64,000 nt of DNA, from the NCBI GenBank assembly GCA_954871525.1, contig OX940864.1, forward strand, positions 8,612,001 through 8,676,000. Reading direction: 5' to 3'. The stretch is from Parietaria judaica (Eukaryota > Streptophyta > Magnoliopsida > Rosales > Urticaceae). The notes below the pieces were generated by a model. It was given only the letters and a program-made list of their open reading frames with translations, was not told where the DNA came from and ran no database searches. Position 1 is the first letter of the stretch. The number at the start of each line of letters is the position of its first letter. A program made the translations under genes and the position numbers. Below are positions 11,610 through 25,300 of the stretch, piece by piece.

Positions 11610-12716
11610 GGGAAAATTACGGCAAAAATACCCAACTTTTGGTCAACCTGCCTCCCGTGTACCCAGCCTTTAAAACTGGCGGCAAAAATACCCAACGTGC
11701 GTTGACCGTGACTTTGGCATAAAACCGTTAAATTTTCCGTTAACATTCGCAATGTGGCCGTTAGCGGCAAAAATACCCACTTTTTTTTTTTTTAATATAC
11801 ATATTATATTATCAAGTTATGACCAAAATATACATATTATATTATCATAATTTGAGGATATATGCGCTAAGAGTTTAACACATATATATACATATTATAT
11901 AATATTTCTTTGAGATGTCATGCTATATATTTAACTTAGTCCCCAAAATATCTTACGATCAAAGGTGCCGTTTTAGGATATTTAAAAAAAAAAAAAATCC
12001 CGGATACAGACATGTCCGGGTCCGGGAAAAAAAATCTCGGACATCCGGATCCGGGTTATTTTTTATTTTATAGTTAAAAGTGTTTTATTTATTGTTTAGT
12101 CCCTAATACCGTTTTATCTGGGTCGTTGATCTTGATCATCCAACGGCCCATAATTAAAGAGCTTTAATTTTTTGTAAATAAATATCCGGATCCGGACATG
12201 TCCGAATATTTATTTATCCAGATCCGTGTTTTTCCGAACCCGGATATGTCCGGGTCCGGGTTTTTTTAATTATTTTTTTTAAACCCGTATTAAATATCTA
12301 ATAGATATTTTGGGGACTAATTAAGATAGTCAAATGTAATAAAATCAATATGATTAAGTTTTTGTTTAAAGTTTGACTGTCAACTTTAAATCAACTATGT
12401 AATTGTTTTATTCATGATTAGGTTTAGTCAATTGATGTTTTGACTAACTTTTGTGTTATTCTATGTATTTGGAATTCAAGTATTTATCACTAATCAAGTA
12501 AAGAAAAAAAATTTATAAATTCAAAAAATAAAATAAAATAAAAAGTTTGGGTATTTTTGCCGCTAACGGCCACATTGCGAATGTTAACGGAAAAATTAAC
12601 TGTTTTATGCCAAAGTCACAGTCAACGCACGCTGGGTATTTTTGCCGCCAGTTTTAAAGGTTAGGTACACGGGTGGCAGGTTGACCAAAAGTTGGATATT
12701 TTTGCGTAATTTTCCC
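11610..12716. mobile_element. MULE-type non-autonomous element, 1.1 kb, long terminal inverted repeats
   Basis: Long inverted repeats of about 170 bp begin GGGAAAATTACGGCAAAAAT at the left and end with the complement at 12716. The 9-bp flanks are TATCATTTT (11601-11609) and TAGCATTTT (12717-12725), identical at 8 of 9 positions, which fits Mutator-like transposition. There is no transposase frame. The interior has AT-rich tandem motifs and a second inverted-repeat structure at about 11937-12320. Confidence 0.85.
11937..12320. repeat. Inner inverted-repeat unit rich in CCGGGTCCGGG motifs
   Basis: TTAGTCCCCAAAATATC at 11937 is mirrored by GATATTTTGGGGACTAA ending at 12320. Between them are several GGACATGTCCGGGTCCGGG-like segments in both orientations (about 12000-12060 and 12185-12265). 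It is probably a second small transposon nested in the MULE, but its target duplication is unclear. Confidence 0.6.
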
Positions 12717-12725
12717 TAGCATTTT

Positions 12726-13539
12726 CGATATTTTTAGCATATAAGAGCTATGGATGAACTGATTTATTTATTTTTAGCCTTTTTTTTTCGGTCTTAGCTT
12801 GCTGGACTTCAAAAATTATGCTTGAGCTCAGTTCCGGTCCGATCTCGGGGCAACTCGATGTTTCAGTAAAGCTAAATTTGTCCAAAACCTAGCCAAATAG
12901 AATTTTGAGTTGAATGATCAATTCTAATTAAAAAAGTAAAATAAATAAACAAAAGAACTTTTGAACTTCTAAAGGAACTTCATTATAAATGAAGGCTTGA
13001 GTTTACCAAGCAATTATTAGTTATCTAATGCTAACAGCCTTTATCAGTTATAAGAGTAAATTATTTTGTTATTTCCAAGGCAACAAAAAATGACTTCCTT
13101 CACCTTATTATGGACTTCTATGAACAAGTCAAACTTGAAAGAGATAACTTGTAAGTAAGAGTTTTTTTTTTTTTTTTTTTATAAATAAAATTAAAAATTA
13201 AAGAACATGTGATAAATGAGCTATTAATATATAATTGATTATTGGATCAAGTTTTGTTACGTGTATGAAGAATGTTGATCTTCAAACCACAATACGGAGC
13301 TGCAGAATCTAACATCAATTTCTTTTTTCATTATTTATTTATTAATGATTATGGGGATTCAAAATTAAAATACCTTAATTTAAATTTAAAAAATCGGATA
13401 AAAGAAAAGGTTTTACAATGGCCAGCTTGTGCTACTGACTTTGCCATTTAGTATTCAAATTTTTATTTCTTGGGCTGATTTTGCCATTTAATATAATGTA
13501 TGTTATATTTAATTCATTGAAAATTTCGAATGCACATGT
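12726..13539. other. Intergenic DNA upstream of the tRNA gene
   Basis: AT-rich DNA with a T-run at 13161-13180. No gene or transposon terminus recognised. Confidence 0.4.
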
Positions 13540-13611
13540 GGGCATTTGGTCTAGTGGTATGATTCTCGCTTAGGGTGCGAGAGGTCCCGAGTTCAATTCT
13601 CGGAATGCCCC
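13540..13611 (+). tRNA. tRNA-Pro (anticodon AGG)
   Basis: The 72-base gene folds as a full cloverleaf. The acceptor stem is GGGCATT with AATGCCC and discriminator C. The D arm includes GGTCTAGTGGTATGA. The anticodon stem CTCGC/GCGAG encloses loop TTAGGGT with anticodon AGG, reading proline CCU codons. The T arm is CCGAG-TTCAATT-CTCGG. The internal promoter boxes are intact (A box TGGTCTAGTGG, B box GAGTTCAATTCTC) and a T-run near 13650 could end Pol III transcription. No intron. It is an isolated gene. Confidence 0.95.
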
Positions 13612-15002
13612 GTTCATGGAATTAGTACTTCTTAGTTCTTCCTTACATTTATTTTTATACATTGTAATTTAAAGCATATTAATTTGGTTAATTATAAAAG
13701 GTATCAACATCTACCTGTTATTATCTATATTTACTCACAAGTCACAACCACTTCTTCTAGCACAGGTCTCCTTTTTTTTTTTTTTTTTTAATAGAGTGAC
13801 ACTGTTGGCCAAGATTATATGTACTCGTGTTACAAGATATATTGTCAGGGTAAAAACAACCGTCACTATTAGCCGTGTTAGAGTATGAACAACTCGCACT
13901 ATTAGCCGCAGACACTATCGGCCAAGATTACATATATGCGCAATTTCTGCATCTTAAGAAGAGTCTTATTGTAGTTGATTTACCACTAGGCCAAGCAAGC
14001 TTGGTTAGCACAAACGAAGTCCTAATTGGACAATTAAAAGCAAAAGAGATTGTTGAAGTTATTAGAGAAAGTATATATTCGTGATAATTCGATTAATTTA
14101 AAGTGTCACATTAGATATATGACGGTAAGAATAAATTACTCAACTAAATCATATTTTTCTCTTTGCTTTTATATTTATTTTATTTTTCAGTTTTTTTTTT
14201 TGTAAGAATATACACTTTATTTTAAAAAATATTTAAAATATAATATTAAAATATTAATAAAAAATATTAATATTTATTTTAGTGTATTCTAATTTTCTAT
14301 ACTCTTCTAGTACTTTAAATCATCACCAATCTAGAGACTAGAACTGCGCTTTTAATTTTATTCATAATTTTAATATTTAATTTTATATGGCTTTTATTTT
14401 CGTAATAAAAATAAATTATTTATTTTTGAAAAATTAAAAATTTATTAATCATTAATATTAAAAAATTTCACGTTTTATAAAAATAAAGAATAATATTTTT
14501 AAATTACATTCAAAACATATATTTTAGTTTTATTTTTAAATAGATTGTATATTTATATAAAAAAGTAAATAACATACTTTATATATATATATATATATAT
14601 ATATAGTTGATGATAGATGCACGTAAGTTGAAAAAGAAATAAAAAAAGAGAGAGAATAGAATAAGATAAATGGTATATTGAAGTATTGAACTATTGAAGT
14701 GAATAATATCTAATTTCTAAAGAACGAAGGTAAAAGTGACAGAAATAAAATAAAATGTAAAAAAAGATATGCTAAGAATAATATATGACGTGGACATATG
14801 ATATTTCGTTAAATGAGATGCTTTGAAATCGCTTGCACGTGGAATTGGAAATACAGACGCGTGGGACCCACATTCCTAACTTACGTCTCATGCCGTTTTC
14901 TGAATTTTTTTTCCTCATGTGCTCTTATATTTATTTATATAGTCAATCCATTTATTCGGTGCCATTAGTTTATTTAGTCCTATTTTTATTTTAAAATAAA
15001 TT
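13612..15002. other. AT-rich intergenic DNA
   Basis: Contains a T-run (about 13771-13789), a 69-codon open frame at 13875-14084 with no recognisable family, and a (TA)n tract at about 14579-14604. No gene supported. Confidence 0.4.
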
Positions 15003-15329
15003 AAGTTGTTTTTCAGGTATTTGGTAAAATTGTTTATACAAAAAATTCAAAAGCGATTTTGAATTTTTGTACAGGAATGGTAAAAGGTAGGATTCATAGC
15101 TTTTGAATTTTTTTTTCTTCTAAAAACAAAAATACGGTTTTAGTCTATTTTAGTCTTTTAGCCTAAATATATTTTTTACCAAACGCTAAATTAGTTTTTA
15201 TTACCAGCAACAACTGTTTTATAAATAATTTACCAAACACCTGACAATTTTATTTTTAAAAAAATAATTTGTTTTTTAAATTAAAACTAAAAACAATTTA
15301 AAAAAAAAAAAGTTGTACCAAACAGGCCC
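15003..15329. mobile_element. Possible small inverted-repeat element (weak)
   Basis: The left end reads TTTTTCAGGTATTTGGTAAA and the right end ACCAAACAGGCCC, which together give imperfect inverted termini of the CCTGTTTGGTA kind seen in small plant DNA transposons. TTACCAAAC recurs inside. No clear target duplication, so boundaries are approximate. Confidence 0.3.
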
Positions 15330-16296
15330 AATATTCATAAAAAATACCATAAATTATTTTATAAACTTTGTACATAATTGTAAATTTGACTACTATATAT
15401 AATATAAAAATTAAAACATATCATCAATATATTAATTTTTTGTTTTTGGAGGAAAGTTGTTAAGAATATCATCCAACAAACACCTATATTGTACCTTAAT
15501 AATGAAAAATATATAATTGCATCGTCAAATATTTATAATTGCGGAAAAGTTTTATGTTATATATATTTATATTAAATACGCTATTTATATATCTTTGTTT
15601 AAAAAATAGTCATATGTCTTAGTTTGTGTTAAGTTATTATTTAATTAAATAATAATTAAAAAAAATTATCAATTTTTATTAAATATTTTAATTCGAGAAC
15701 ATACAGGTTTCAATGTCACATAACATTAACAAAAATACGTAAATTAAATTAAAAAAAAATACAGAATTTATAGTTTTGAATATTTTTTCAACGCAATTAA
15801 AAATTTAAAAAATATACGTTTTATTTTGATAAAACTTCTAGTATTTTACTGTAATTATCTTAAATGTTCTACTGATCGTGTACTCTATACTGGGATAGCT
15901 TAATTAGTAGAGTTGAATTCAATATCGTAGTCGTATATTCCATAATAGCAAGTAACTATTTATTTTAATACAATTCATTTAACTCTTGTATTATATGCAA
16001 CGGCCATTAATTATTTTTTATTTTTTCATATATGTATAATATGTGTTTTTTGTTTTGTTTTTATCATTTATGAATTATGAAGTGGTTAGACAAAAGCTTT
16101 GAAAGGAGGACTCGTGGATGTGGAATGTGAAGGAAGAGTGGCAATGTGTGAGACTCCCACGTGAATTGCACGCCATTTCCCATCAACTTGGTAGGTGAAT
16201 TTCCATTGTGGACCCCACTTACCTATTTCATATCCTCAATCTTATCCTCTCTTTCATTATTTATATCGTGTGTATGTATAAAACATGTGTATGATT
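15330..16296. other. Intergenic DNA
   Basis: AT-rich up to about 16080, then about 170 bp of less AT-rich DNA with a CCCACGTGAATTGCACG stretch. No gene recognised. Confidence 0.35.
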
Positions 16297-16304
16297 GTTA
16301 AGAC

Positions 16305-16881
16305 CAAGGTTCTAAATATCGATATCGATATCGTTTCGCACTCTCCAATTTACGGATATATTGCTTGCCGACGGGTATGCCGATGGATAAATCCGAAGAA
16401 AAAGATATATCGCTTGTCGAGAATATCGCATAATTTCGCGGATATATCGCATGCCGATTAAAATATCGGCGGATATTTCCGAAAATATTTTTATTATTTC
16501 AATCATATTTTTATATAGTTTCTAAATTACCAATTTAATAAATATGACACGTAATTATAGCCTAGAAAACACTCATAAATCATAATATAACACAAATATA
16601 TAACATAAAAGTCATACTTCGTAACATAATGTCGACATAGCATAAAATAAGTTATACATTATAATAAAGTCATAGAGTACAAACATAAATATGAAGCACG
16701 ATTTTAAATGCTGATATCGATGTCGTTTCGCACTCTCTATTATACGGATATATCGACGCTTGCCGACGGATAAATGAGAATAAATGGATTTATCGATTTT
16801 CTACGAATATCGTATCGCACTTCTCATTTTCTGGGCACGTCGTGGATATATCGAGGACATATCCGGATATTTAAAACCATG
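16305..16881. mobile_element. hAT-type non-autonomous element (CAAGGTT termini)
   Basis: The termini CAAGGTTCTAAATATC (left) and GATATTTAAAACCATG (right) are imperfect inverted repeats. An exact 8-bp duplication GTTAAGAC flanks the element (16297-16304 and 16882-16889), as expected for hAT transposition. The interior is rich in GATATCG, TTTCGCAC and GCCGACGG motifs in both orientations and has no transposase frame. It resembles the element at 50589-51392. Confidence 0.85.
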
Positions 16882-16889
16882 GTTAAGAC

Positions 16890-17844
16890 TAAGAGAGATA
16901 TTATTTATCATTATTAATTCATGTATTTATGGGAGAAAAAATATTATTTAATTCGATCGATAAAATAGTTTCGAGAAATTCTCTAAAAAAAATAAATGTA
17001 AAACCGGTAAATGAGACTTACCATAATGAACAATAAATACTGATAAAGATTTAACTTACACGTATTTTGGTCAAATCATTCAACAATCCCATTTGCTTTA
17101 TTGACATTCCTTGCATTATTACTCAAGCTTGTAATTAATCCTAATTAATTGCTACTTTGAAAGTTAAAACTTAAAAGAAGGAATGAAATATTTATGAATA
17201 AAAATGTTACAGATAAAAAAGTAGGTCCTAAAGTTGGTCACTTTTATCGCTGGTCAAAGTAAAAGTTGAATTTTAGCATGACACCAGGTTTAGGTGGGGA
17301 AGAAAAAAAAACGTAAATGATATTAATATTGCAAATTTCTCCAAAAAATTTGTCCCACCGAATGAGATTTTTTTTCCCTTTAATAATAATATACAATTAG
17401 AAATCACCTCGTGATCTTTGCAATTAGATAATCTATATTGTCTTTATTCAAGAAAGAAATATATATATTTGAAAAATATTTATCTATTAATCATCAAATC
17501 TTAATCAAAGTCCACTTACCAGAAGTCCAATCTATGTAGGTCCATAGCAAACGCATGTAATGTAGATCTTATAACAAAGATATCAAATCATATACTTTTT
17601 AATGTGACCATAAAAATATAAATTTACAAAATGGCTTTTTTTTTTTTTTTCTTTTCTTTTATTTTGTTTGTAGTAGTAGACGTAGTAGTAGGTAAAAAGA
17701 AAAACTATTATTCACATCACATGATACGTAGCATCTCACAAGCATATAGAAACAAAAATTTACATAAAAAAAATATCATATTATAAAGAATTATAATTTG
17801 GTACCATATTGTAAGAATTTGGATTGAAAAAGGTGAAATAATAA

Positions 17845-17884
<40 letters not shown>

Positions 17885-19357
17885 AATCACTCACACCGTC
17901 ACACACGTAACCTTATTACTTGCATTATTGCCTTTCCCATGGCATTTATTTTTAAAGACTTCAAGTCACGAATCCGCCGTATATGGAAAGAGAACACGAA
18001 ATTAATTGGTGACTTTATATCAAATAAAATATTTTCTTTGGACTAATAAATAATATCCAAAAACGTGTCAAGATTTTCAACACAGTCCCACTATGTAGGC
18101 CACCTTGAGATGGGACAAGAGCTTAGAAATGCCACGTTAAAACATACGCTTATTCTAATCCCCGAATAAGTGCTTTGTTTGAACATATTATATATATATA
18201 TATATATATATATGATTAAATAATCTATAATCAATTAATAAGAACGCCCTCAATAATTTTATAAAGTATAACTATATATGCCCCTTATTCATTATACATA
18301 ATGAAATTTTTAACTTTTGCGCTATCATATGATTTACTATTTTTGTTAAGTAATTACTTAACAAAATCAAATGTTAAATTATAAAATAATTAATGTGCTT
18401 TTTCAAAATATGAAATTTCTTCAAAATTGGAAAAATCATAATAAAATTCATAAAAATATCTATAAATAAATTAAGTATCACCCATAAATTTTTATTTATT
18501 TATTTGGCAAAGATTTTTTTTTTTTTTTTTGAAAATATACAAACAAATATGTTAAAAATTAAAATTCAATTGCACCGCTGCCAATTGCCCTATATTAGTA
18601 AATGATTTATATTTTTTGGATTAAGATATATACCCAATCTTTTGTCATGCTACAATTAGCCATGGTTGGTGTCTTCTTTATACCACTCTCAACTTTTCAA
18701 CTTTTTGTAGTTCAATCCTATCTTATTATGCTCACTCCACTTATGGCAATAAAGAATTCAACATCATAGTGGCATTATATTAGTCTCTCAAATAATAATT
18801 AGTCTCTCTTAACACCCCAAAATCATAATTAGCCTTCTGATTAGACCCTAATCAACATCTAGTTTCCACTAAAATAAAGAATCCCAAAATAGTAAAATGT
18901 CCAACATATATAATGTTATACATACATTTGAAGTGGCTACATTAAATATTGACTATGAACAATGCACTATATTTTTTTAAAATGTGCAATGTAACCCTTT
19001 TATTTAACCCTGAAATAAAAAAGGGTCATGATTTTGGGAGTCAAAAGCCAAAGAATGATAAAGTCAACCAAATAGTAAGTTCCTTCTTCTACAATGTCAA
19101 TGTTTGGACCAATTTAAACTTGACAAAAAGTTCTGCACAAGTTTGTTCGACTCTACAATCGAGACAGCTACACTCGCGGTGAGGAAGTCGGGGCTGACGG
19201 ACGAGAAACTGCTTATTCCTATGGTATGCAGGTGCGTCAAGCTTTGTGGTGGCGCCGGAGGATTGTGTTTTGGGTTCTTTCACCGTGGTTAGAAACGGAA
19301 GTCCCGCTCCGTGGTAGCTCAGCAATGTGGGATTAAAATATGGAAGTTATACTTGGC
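16890..19357. other. Intergenic DNA and probable 3' flank of the MED26 gene
   Basis: AT-rich DNA with a (AAAT)n microsatellite at about 17840-17884 and a (TA)n tract at about 18188-18213. No coding region. The last few hundred bases before 19358 must include the 3' UTR of the minus-strand MED26 gene; no confident polyadenylation signal was chosen. Confidence 0.4.
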
Positions 19358-21183
19358 CTATCGCCGTCCGTTTGCCCAATGCCGGTTGTGGTTCCCTGGT
19401 TTCATGTGTGGATTTCTGTGGCCGAGCCCTTGCTTCGGGAGATCGTGCAGCTCCATAAGCTGTGTCGTCCTTTGTTTCTTGGCTGCCAAGCAAGAGCGAA
19501 ATCACGGAGTATATGAGAGTACTTTACATTTTGGAAGTTGAATTCGGGTTTAGGGATTTTCTCGGCTAAGAAACATGAACAAATTTACTGAGTCTGTGAG
19601 AGGACTGCATTTCACATTCGAAGTTGTATAGTAGTAGATATTACTTATTAGAACAATGCTTCATGTATTTAGCAGATGAAGAGACATACCGTTCTCGGCT
19701 TGTTGATACCGCTCCTGAAGCTTCCTCTTCGTGGCTTCGAGTTTTAGTTGGACTTCCTCTTCCTCGGATGTCTTAAGTCTCTAAGAAATTGGCAAAAAGG
19801 GGTATGAGAGACACTCAAGCGTCGAGACCAATAAAAGCAAACGATTCTTTCTCGTGACTTACGTCTTGTGGGCGAGCGAGCGGCCTCTTCTGAAGAGAAG
19901 GCTTATCCACTTTTTGTTGGAGCCTCACCTCGTGGTTAGGGTTTTGCACGGTACTCGTTCTCGGGGGTCTCCCGGGACCGGAATCCGCGTTTGCAGCGTG
20001 ATTAGTTGGCTTCGTGGCTCCTTCTTGCTTCCTAAGTTGTTGGTTCTTGTTTTCCCTAACCACACTGGCCTCGTGAGGAGGATTCGGTTTTCTCTTCGCA
20101 ACGTTTTGGTTCTCGGCCGACGGTTTCCTTCCATTCTCACGGCTCTTGTTCAATTCCCGAGGATCTGAAATAACAATTCCCTGGAAGTTTTAGTCACGAA
20201 TCTAGGAAGTGGGAAATTGTAAACACATTCCGTAGAAGCTAAAGAACATGGGAAGTCAACTCACTTCCATCGTCGTCCATGCCGTCGAAGAACTTCATGA
20301 ACAGCCGAAAGAAGAAAACTTTAGTCAGTCTTCATATATATATGAAATATATATACCCTTTTCCCAACTAAAAACTTGGTGTTACCCGAGAGAGCTCCAT
20401 TGAAGTTGCGGGCGCAGAAAAGAGCGCCAGCTCATCCATGGGAGGAGACGGCAGGCCTTCTTCTTCGTCAACGACTGAAGGGTTTATGGAATCTGGAGTT
20501 CCCTCTGTGCCTGCAGACGTGACACCAAGGTCAACATCTTAAGCAATCCTAACTCGACAACAAAATAATCGAATCCGTTTCTGATAAGACTTAGAAACAG
20601 TTACATACAATTCGTTATTGCTACAGCCGCAGTGGCATTGACCCATTCATCGACCATGTCCTTCCATCCGCTGCAAAAAAAATAAAATAAAAAATAAACC
20701 CCGATTCTTGTTAATATAGTTCCTTCACATTCCGATCCAACCAGAAAAAACCGAGCACAAATGGTGCTATATCAGTCGAAACGGTTCCATCAAACGCGAT
20801 ATAGCACAAAGCAGAATCAACCTTAAACCGCATCTGCAAAGCTCTCCAACACCAAAACCCGAATTCGCTACAAATATACTTGCTTTTCAATATTCGAAAG
20901 GACTAAAGATCATTACTCGATAAGAGTCCGCGCGAGATGCCGAATCTCCTGCGATCCGTGCTTCCGAAACCGGTTCACCGCTTTCCCGATCTCCGTCGCC
21001 TGGCAAACAACAAACACCTTCGTCACTCCAAGCACTCACAGAATGAAGAACAGCCAGAGCGAATCTGAGTGAAGAACAAACCTTGAGAGTGTCCACAGAG
21101 AGAGCCATCAATTGAAGCCTCCTCAACGACTCAAACAACACAGCATCGGACTGAAACAATCATATGATATACAATTGAGCTAT

Positions 21184-21222
<39 letters not shown>

Positions 21223-21693
21223 ACCATGAAAGTTTCGCCGAACCTCTTCAGCACTGCCCTGAAGAACCTCTTTGATCCTGAAAACCTCGCCGACGACGAG
21301 GGATTCTTCCTCCATCTCGTCGGTGAGAGCCTCGGCGTCGCCGTAGCTGAAGCTGCTGACGTGGCCCCCCAAATTGGTCGTCGTATCGTCGTCCCTGCTG
21401 CTGCTGTTGACCTTGCTCTCCTTGCTCGCGCCTCCGAAGGCCTCGTCCCCGCAGTCCCTGTCGCCGAGATCGGCGCCATCCGACGGCGACGAGAGCTCGG
21501 CGCGGTCGCAGTCGGTGCAGCGCCGCGCGCCGACGGCGAAGAGCCGCTCGGCGATTCGGTCGCGGCGGATTCGCAGCTCCTTGGGGCAATCCGAGGCCGC
21601 GACCATGATCGCGTGGTCGATTATCCCGAAGATGTCGGAATTCGCCGAACGGAAATAGTTCCTCCAGTATTCGAGAGACCCCGATTTCGCCAT
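19358..21693 (-). CDS. MED26: Mediator subunit 26 (TFIIS N-terminal domain protein), nine exons
   Basis: MED26-type Mediator subunit, nuclear, linking RNA polymerase II initiation and elongation factors. Exons on the minus strand: 21693-21244, 21150-21082, 20999-20917, 20670-20609, 20510-20386, 20292-20265, 20164-19863, 19780-19690 and 19482-19358. All junctions use GT-AG and the frame closes at 444 residues. The start MAKSGSLEYWRNYFR is the family N-terminus. The TFIIS N-terminal (LW) domain is at about residues 127-211, including SDAVLFESLRRLQLMALSVD and EIGKAVNRFRKHG. A charged middle (exon 7) follows, then a conserved tail, QLMELHDLPKQGLG to WANGRR. The length suits the plant family (about 430-450). 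From memory it is closest to Arabidopsis At5g05140. Intron 1 is only 93 bp and contains a CA/TA microsatellite. Confidence 0.93.
21184..21224. repeat. (CA)n(TA)n microsatellite in MED26 intron 1
   Basis: About 25 bases of CA repeat followed by TA repeat fill nearly half of a 93-bp intron. Confidence 0.9.
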
Positions 21694-21998
21694 AGCCGAA
21701 CAATCCAAGAACACACAGAGGGAGAGAGAGAGAGAGCGAGTGCTGGGTTCGGAGATGGATTTCGATTCCGTCAACACCCAGAAATCAGAATCGAGAAATC
21801 CATCGTCCGACAGCGATTCTGATTTCTGACAGAGACCCGGATTGCGAAAGCAATCGAATGATAGTCTGGTGATTAGAAATGCAGTTCTCTGCGTCAGATT
21901 TTGATGATGATCGGATTCAGCACAGACCCAGAATCATTCGAGAAAAAAAATAATCTAAATTATTCGAGGATAATAAAAACAAAAGCAGAATATGGTGG

Positions 21999-22001
<3 letters not shown>

Positions 22002-22037
<36 letters not shown>
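22002..22037. repeat. (TC)n microsatellite upstream of MED26
   Basis: An uninterrupted CT tract of about 36 bases, some 310 bp upstream of the MED26 start codon. It lies in the promoter or 5' UTR; GA/CT tracts are common in plant core promoters, but a role here is inference. Confidence 0.85.
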
Positions 22038-22038
<1 letters not shown>

Positions 22039-22339
22039 AAACCAGGTGCCAGAAAAGGCCACAGAGAATTCTTTCTAATTGTTTATCAAACCAGTCTCTT
22101 CGTATATTGCGAGCAAAGAAAAAGAAATAAAAATAAAATTGTATTTATTTCTGTGATTTTTATTAATATTTTTTTGGGAAAATGTTGTTGTGATGTTCAG
22201 CTGTGGAGATGGGTTTTGACTGGAAGGGTAAACAGCGATGTCCGAAGGGAGAAGATGGAAGAGGGAAAGAAAGCGCCTTTTTATTTGGTGCTTTACCTTT
22301 TTATTTATTTATTTATTTATCTATTTTCTTACCATTAGC

Positions 22340-25300
22340 TTACCTAGGCTTTATCATTTTATCTCAACGTAGCTTCGTTTGGGAAATATTATTACGAGTA
22401 ATTGCCGGTGATTGTCCCTAGACTTTACACGCGATTGCAGTTTGACTATTCAATTTTAGTTTTTAGCAATTTTATCCTTTATGTTTTCTAAAAGTGAGAC
22501 ACTTCGTCTTGCAGGATTTTGTTTGAAGATATTTAATTTTGTGATACTTTGTTTAAAAAAAAAAAATGCATTTTTATCTTGTAATATCTAAAGCAGTTGA
22601 TTATTTCCAAATAATTACTTAATTTATTATTTTGATCAATTGTGATAATTATATATTAAGAATTTAAAATCGATAGATTATTCAATCAAAATATTTGAAT
22701 TTGAGTGACTAATATAAAAAAATGAGCACTATAACTTAAGCAAATTTATATATTTACTTAGATACATTTAAAGATTTTTTTTTATCATTCTCTAAATTAT
22801 TATAGCAATAAGATACATTCTAAATTACGTAACACATGTTAAATATGACCGCTAATTATTACGTACGGTTAAGCTAATTTGTCTTGTTACTTTTAATGTA
22901 CATGCGGGTCGAAGTGTATAGTTGCCAGGTTGGTTAATGTTACGAATTTTGCCCTAATTCCCAATTCGAAAAAAAAAAGCGATAAAAGCGATAAACGAAA
23001 TTGAAATCGACACCAGAATTATAGTGGTTCGCTCCCAGTGTAAGAGATACGTCCACTTGCCGCCTGTAAAATCTCGATCCACTATCAATCTCTCAACAGT
23101 TAATCAGCTTGACTGCTCTGTGTCGGGTCTCGGTAGCGTTTCCGTATAGATTAGGTTCACACTCAACAGTTAAACGCGATTAATAAACTTATTTTTGAAA
23201 GTATCAAAGCAAAATTAAATTTCAGAGTAAAATTGCACAAGCATGAAAAGTTGAGGGACATTTCTTATCAATTACATATTATTATTATTATAATAAGAGA
23301 AAATGACGACAAGATGTGGCCGGTAATTTGGACCGAGTCAGTTGAGGGCATTTCGGTAAAAAGGCATCACGTCACGCTGTGTCTCGTTGTCGTTTTGAGA
23401 ATTGCTTGAGTCACGTTTCAGCGTTTCGTTAAAAAGCTGAGGAAACTAGACGAGCAAATCATTGATTATACGCTTCATTCTCTCAAATACTCGGCGACTC
23501 GGGACACTGATAGCCTCACGGAGCTGTGATCAAAGTCACCCTTTGTCCATAGATTGAGCGCCACGTGGCTGAAATAAGTGGTTGTGCGATATTGCCCTCT
23601 CGGGACTTGGAATTTTGGCTCAGCTTCTCACCAATCAAGTCATTCAAGACTTGGACAACTAATTTGTGTTTTTTTGCTAAGTAAATATGTATATCTATAA
23701 ATAAAATAACGGGAAAAATAGCGAAAGGGTCAATACTAAATATTATTATTTCTATTAATTGTATTTTTAATTTTATTTATATAGAAAAGTCCATGTGGAT
23801 TAAAAGTGTACTGAAAGTAGTATTGATTGGTCCATTTTGGAATAGTTTAAAAAAATTACAATTGAATATTCTCTATGTTTATGTGAAATTAGAAACTGGT
23901 GAATTTTTTTTAGGGTATGTCCGATTTTGCATACGCATGAAAATTAGGGACATATCCTTAGATTTAATAAGTCTTTAGTAAATAATAAATAAAAATCCCG
24001 TTACAAGCAGTACACGTTCTATCTTCAATCTTCATAGTTCATATATTCACTTCTCATATTACATCACAAAAGTGTTTATTTTTCAGTGTGAAAATGAGTC
24101 ATAAATATAAATAATGCAGATAACTATCAATCAATAAATAAAGGCACATTTTGACCAAGGATAAAAACACTTTTTTAACATTTAAAATTTAAAAATATAT
24201 TATTTTAATAATTAGTATTTAGTTGATCAAATTCTCAACAAAATATAAAAAGGAATAATTTTGTGGTCCAGATTTTATCAACATAAGAGTATTTTCAACC
24301 AATTAGGAGATCATGTGTGATATGTAACCTACATGCGAACAAGCCCGTCTCAATTTTTCTTAAGCTCAGACGACCTGCGTCCGGCTTTTTCATGCGCAAA
24401 TAGGATTACCGCAAATACCTTTAAAGAAAGAAAGAAAAAAAAATCTGAAATCTTAAGGTTTTTATAATCTTGAAAAATGAGTCAAAGAGCTCTTTAATAA
24501 TAAGCAAACTCTAGATAATTCATGTTTGCCTGCCCATGTCTATCATGATAATTGTGATAAAAGTATTTAACTTTTTAAAATAATACGATATGTTTTCAAA
24601 CTTTCAGTTGTATAGATTAAATATCGAATATCATAGAGTTTTTATTTTTGACTGATTCCTATGTGTTCCAATTAATATTGAGGTTTTTTTTTTTATTAAA
24701 CAAGTACAACTCAAATTAACACTATTTTTTTTCTTCGCGTTTTGAGATCTCTCATGTTAAATAATTCAACTCGAAGCATATACATGTAAATAACTTAACT
24801 TCAACATAGACATACGAAAAAAAGAAATTTAATTGAAAGTGCAAATTTCACGTTCAATCAACACAATTGAAAGTTAAAAAATATGCATGCTATTTTTAAA
24901 AAAAAAAGTATCTTTGCCGTAAATATCATCTTATCTATATGACTATATATACGTGTCTTGGTCAAATTGATCAACTCCATAATTATGTTTTCACTAAGTT
25001 AATGATGTTTTAAAGACATTTGGTGTGTTATTCAAGAATCGAAGTGGCATAAGATGTATGGCAACAAGTGATGACTCTTTGGAGCCTTTCTAGTTTCTTT
25101 GCCACAACTTAGCTTTTGTACAAACCTTACATGCATTCCACGTCACATTATCGAATAATCATGCATGTTTTACAGAATAATGACAAATAGTCATCCGTAT
25201 GTTAGACATGAATATTCTTCGTGAAGCTCCTACTAATTCATAAATTACTACAAATATGGCCTCCTAATAATAATAATTATTATTTTTCCATTGTGTGTGT

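Noticed and set aside
13875..14084. 69-codon frame downstream of the tRNA gene
   Set aside because: Looks protein-like in places but matches no family I know; too short to support as a gene.
21112..21822. 236-codon frame on the plus strand over MED26 exon 1
   Set aside because: Antisense shadow of a GC-rich exon; runs through the intron microsatellite.
22985..23320. Possible retroelement fragment with phrases such as ATTATAGTGGTTCGCTCCC
   Set aside because: The wording seemed familiar from plant repeats, but no termini, duplications or coding motifs were found.
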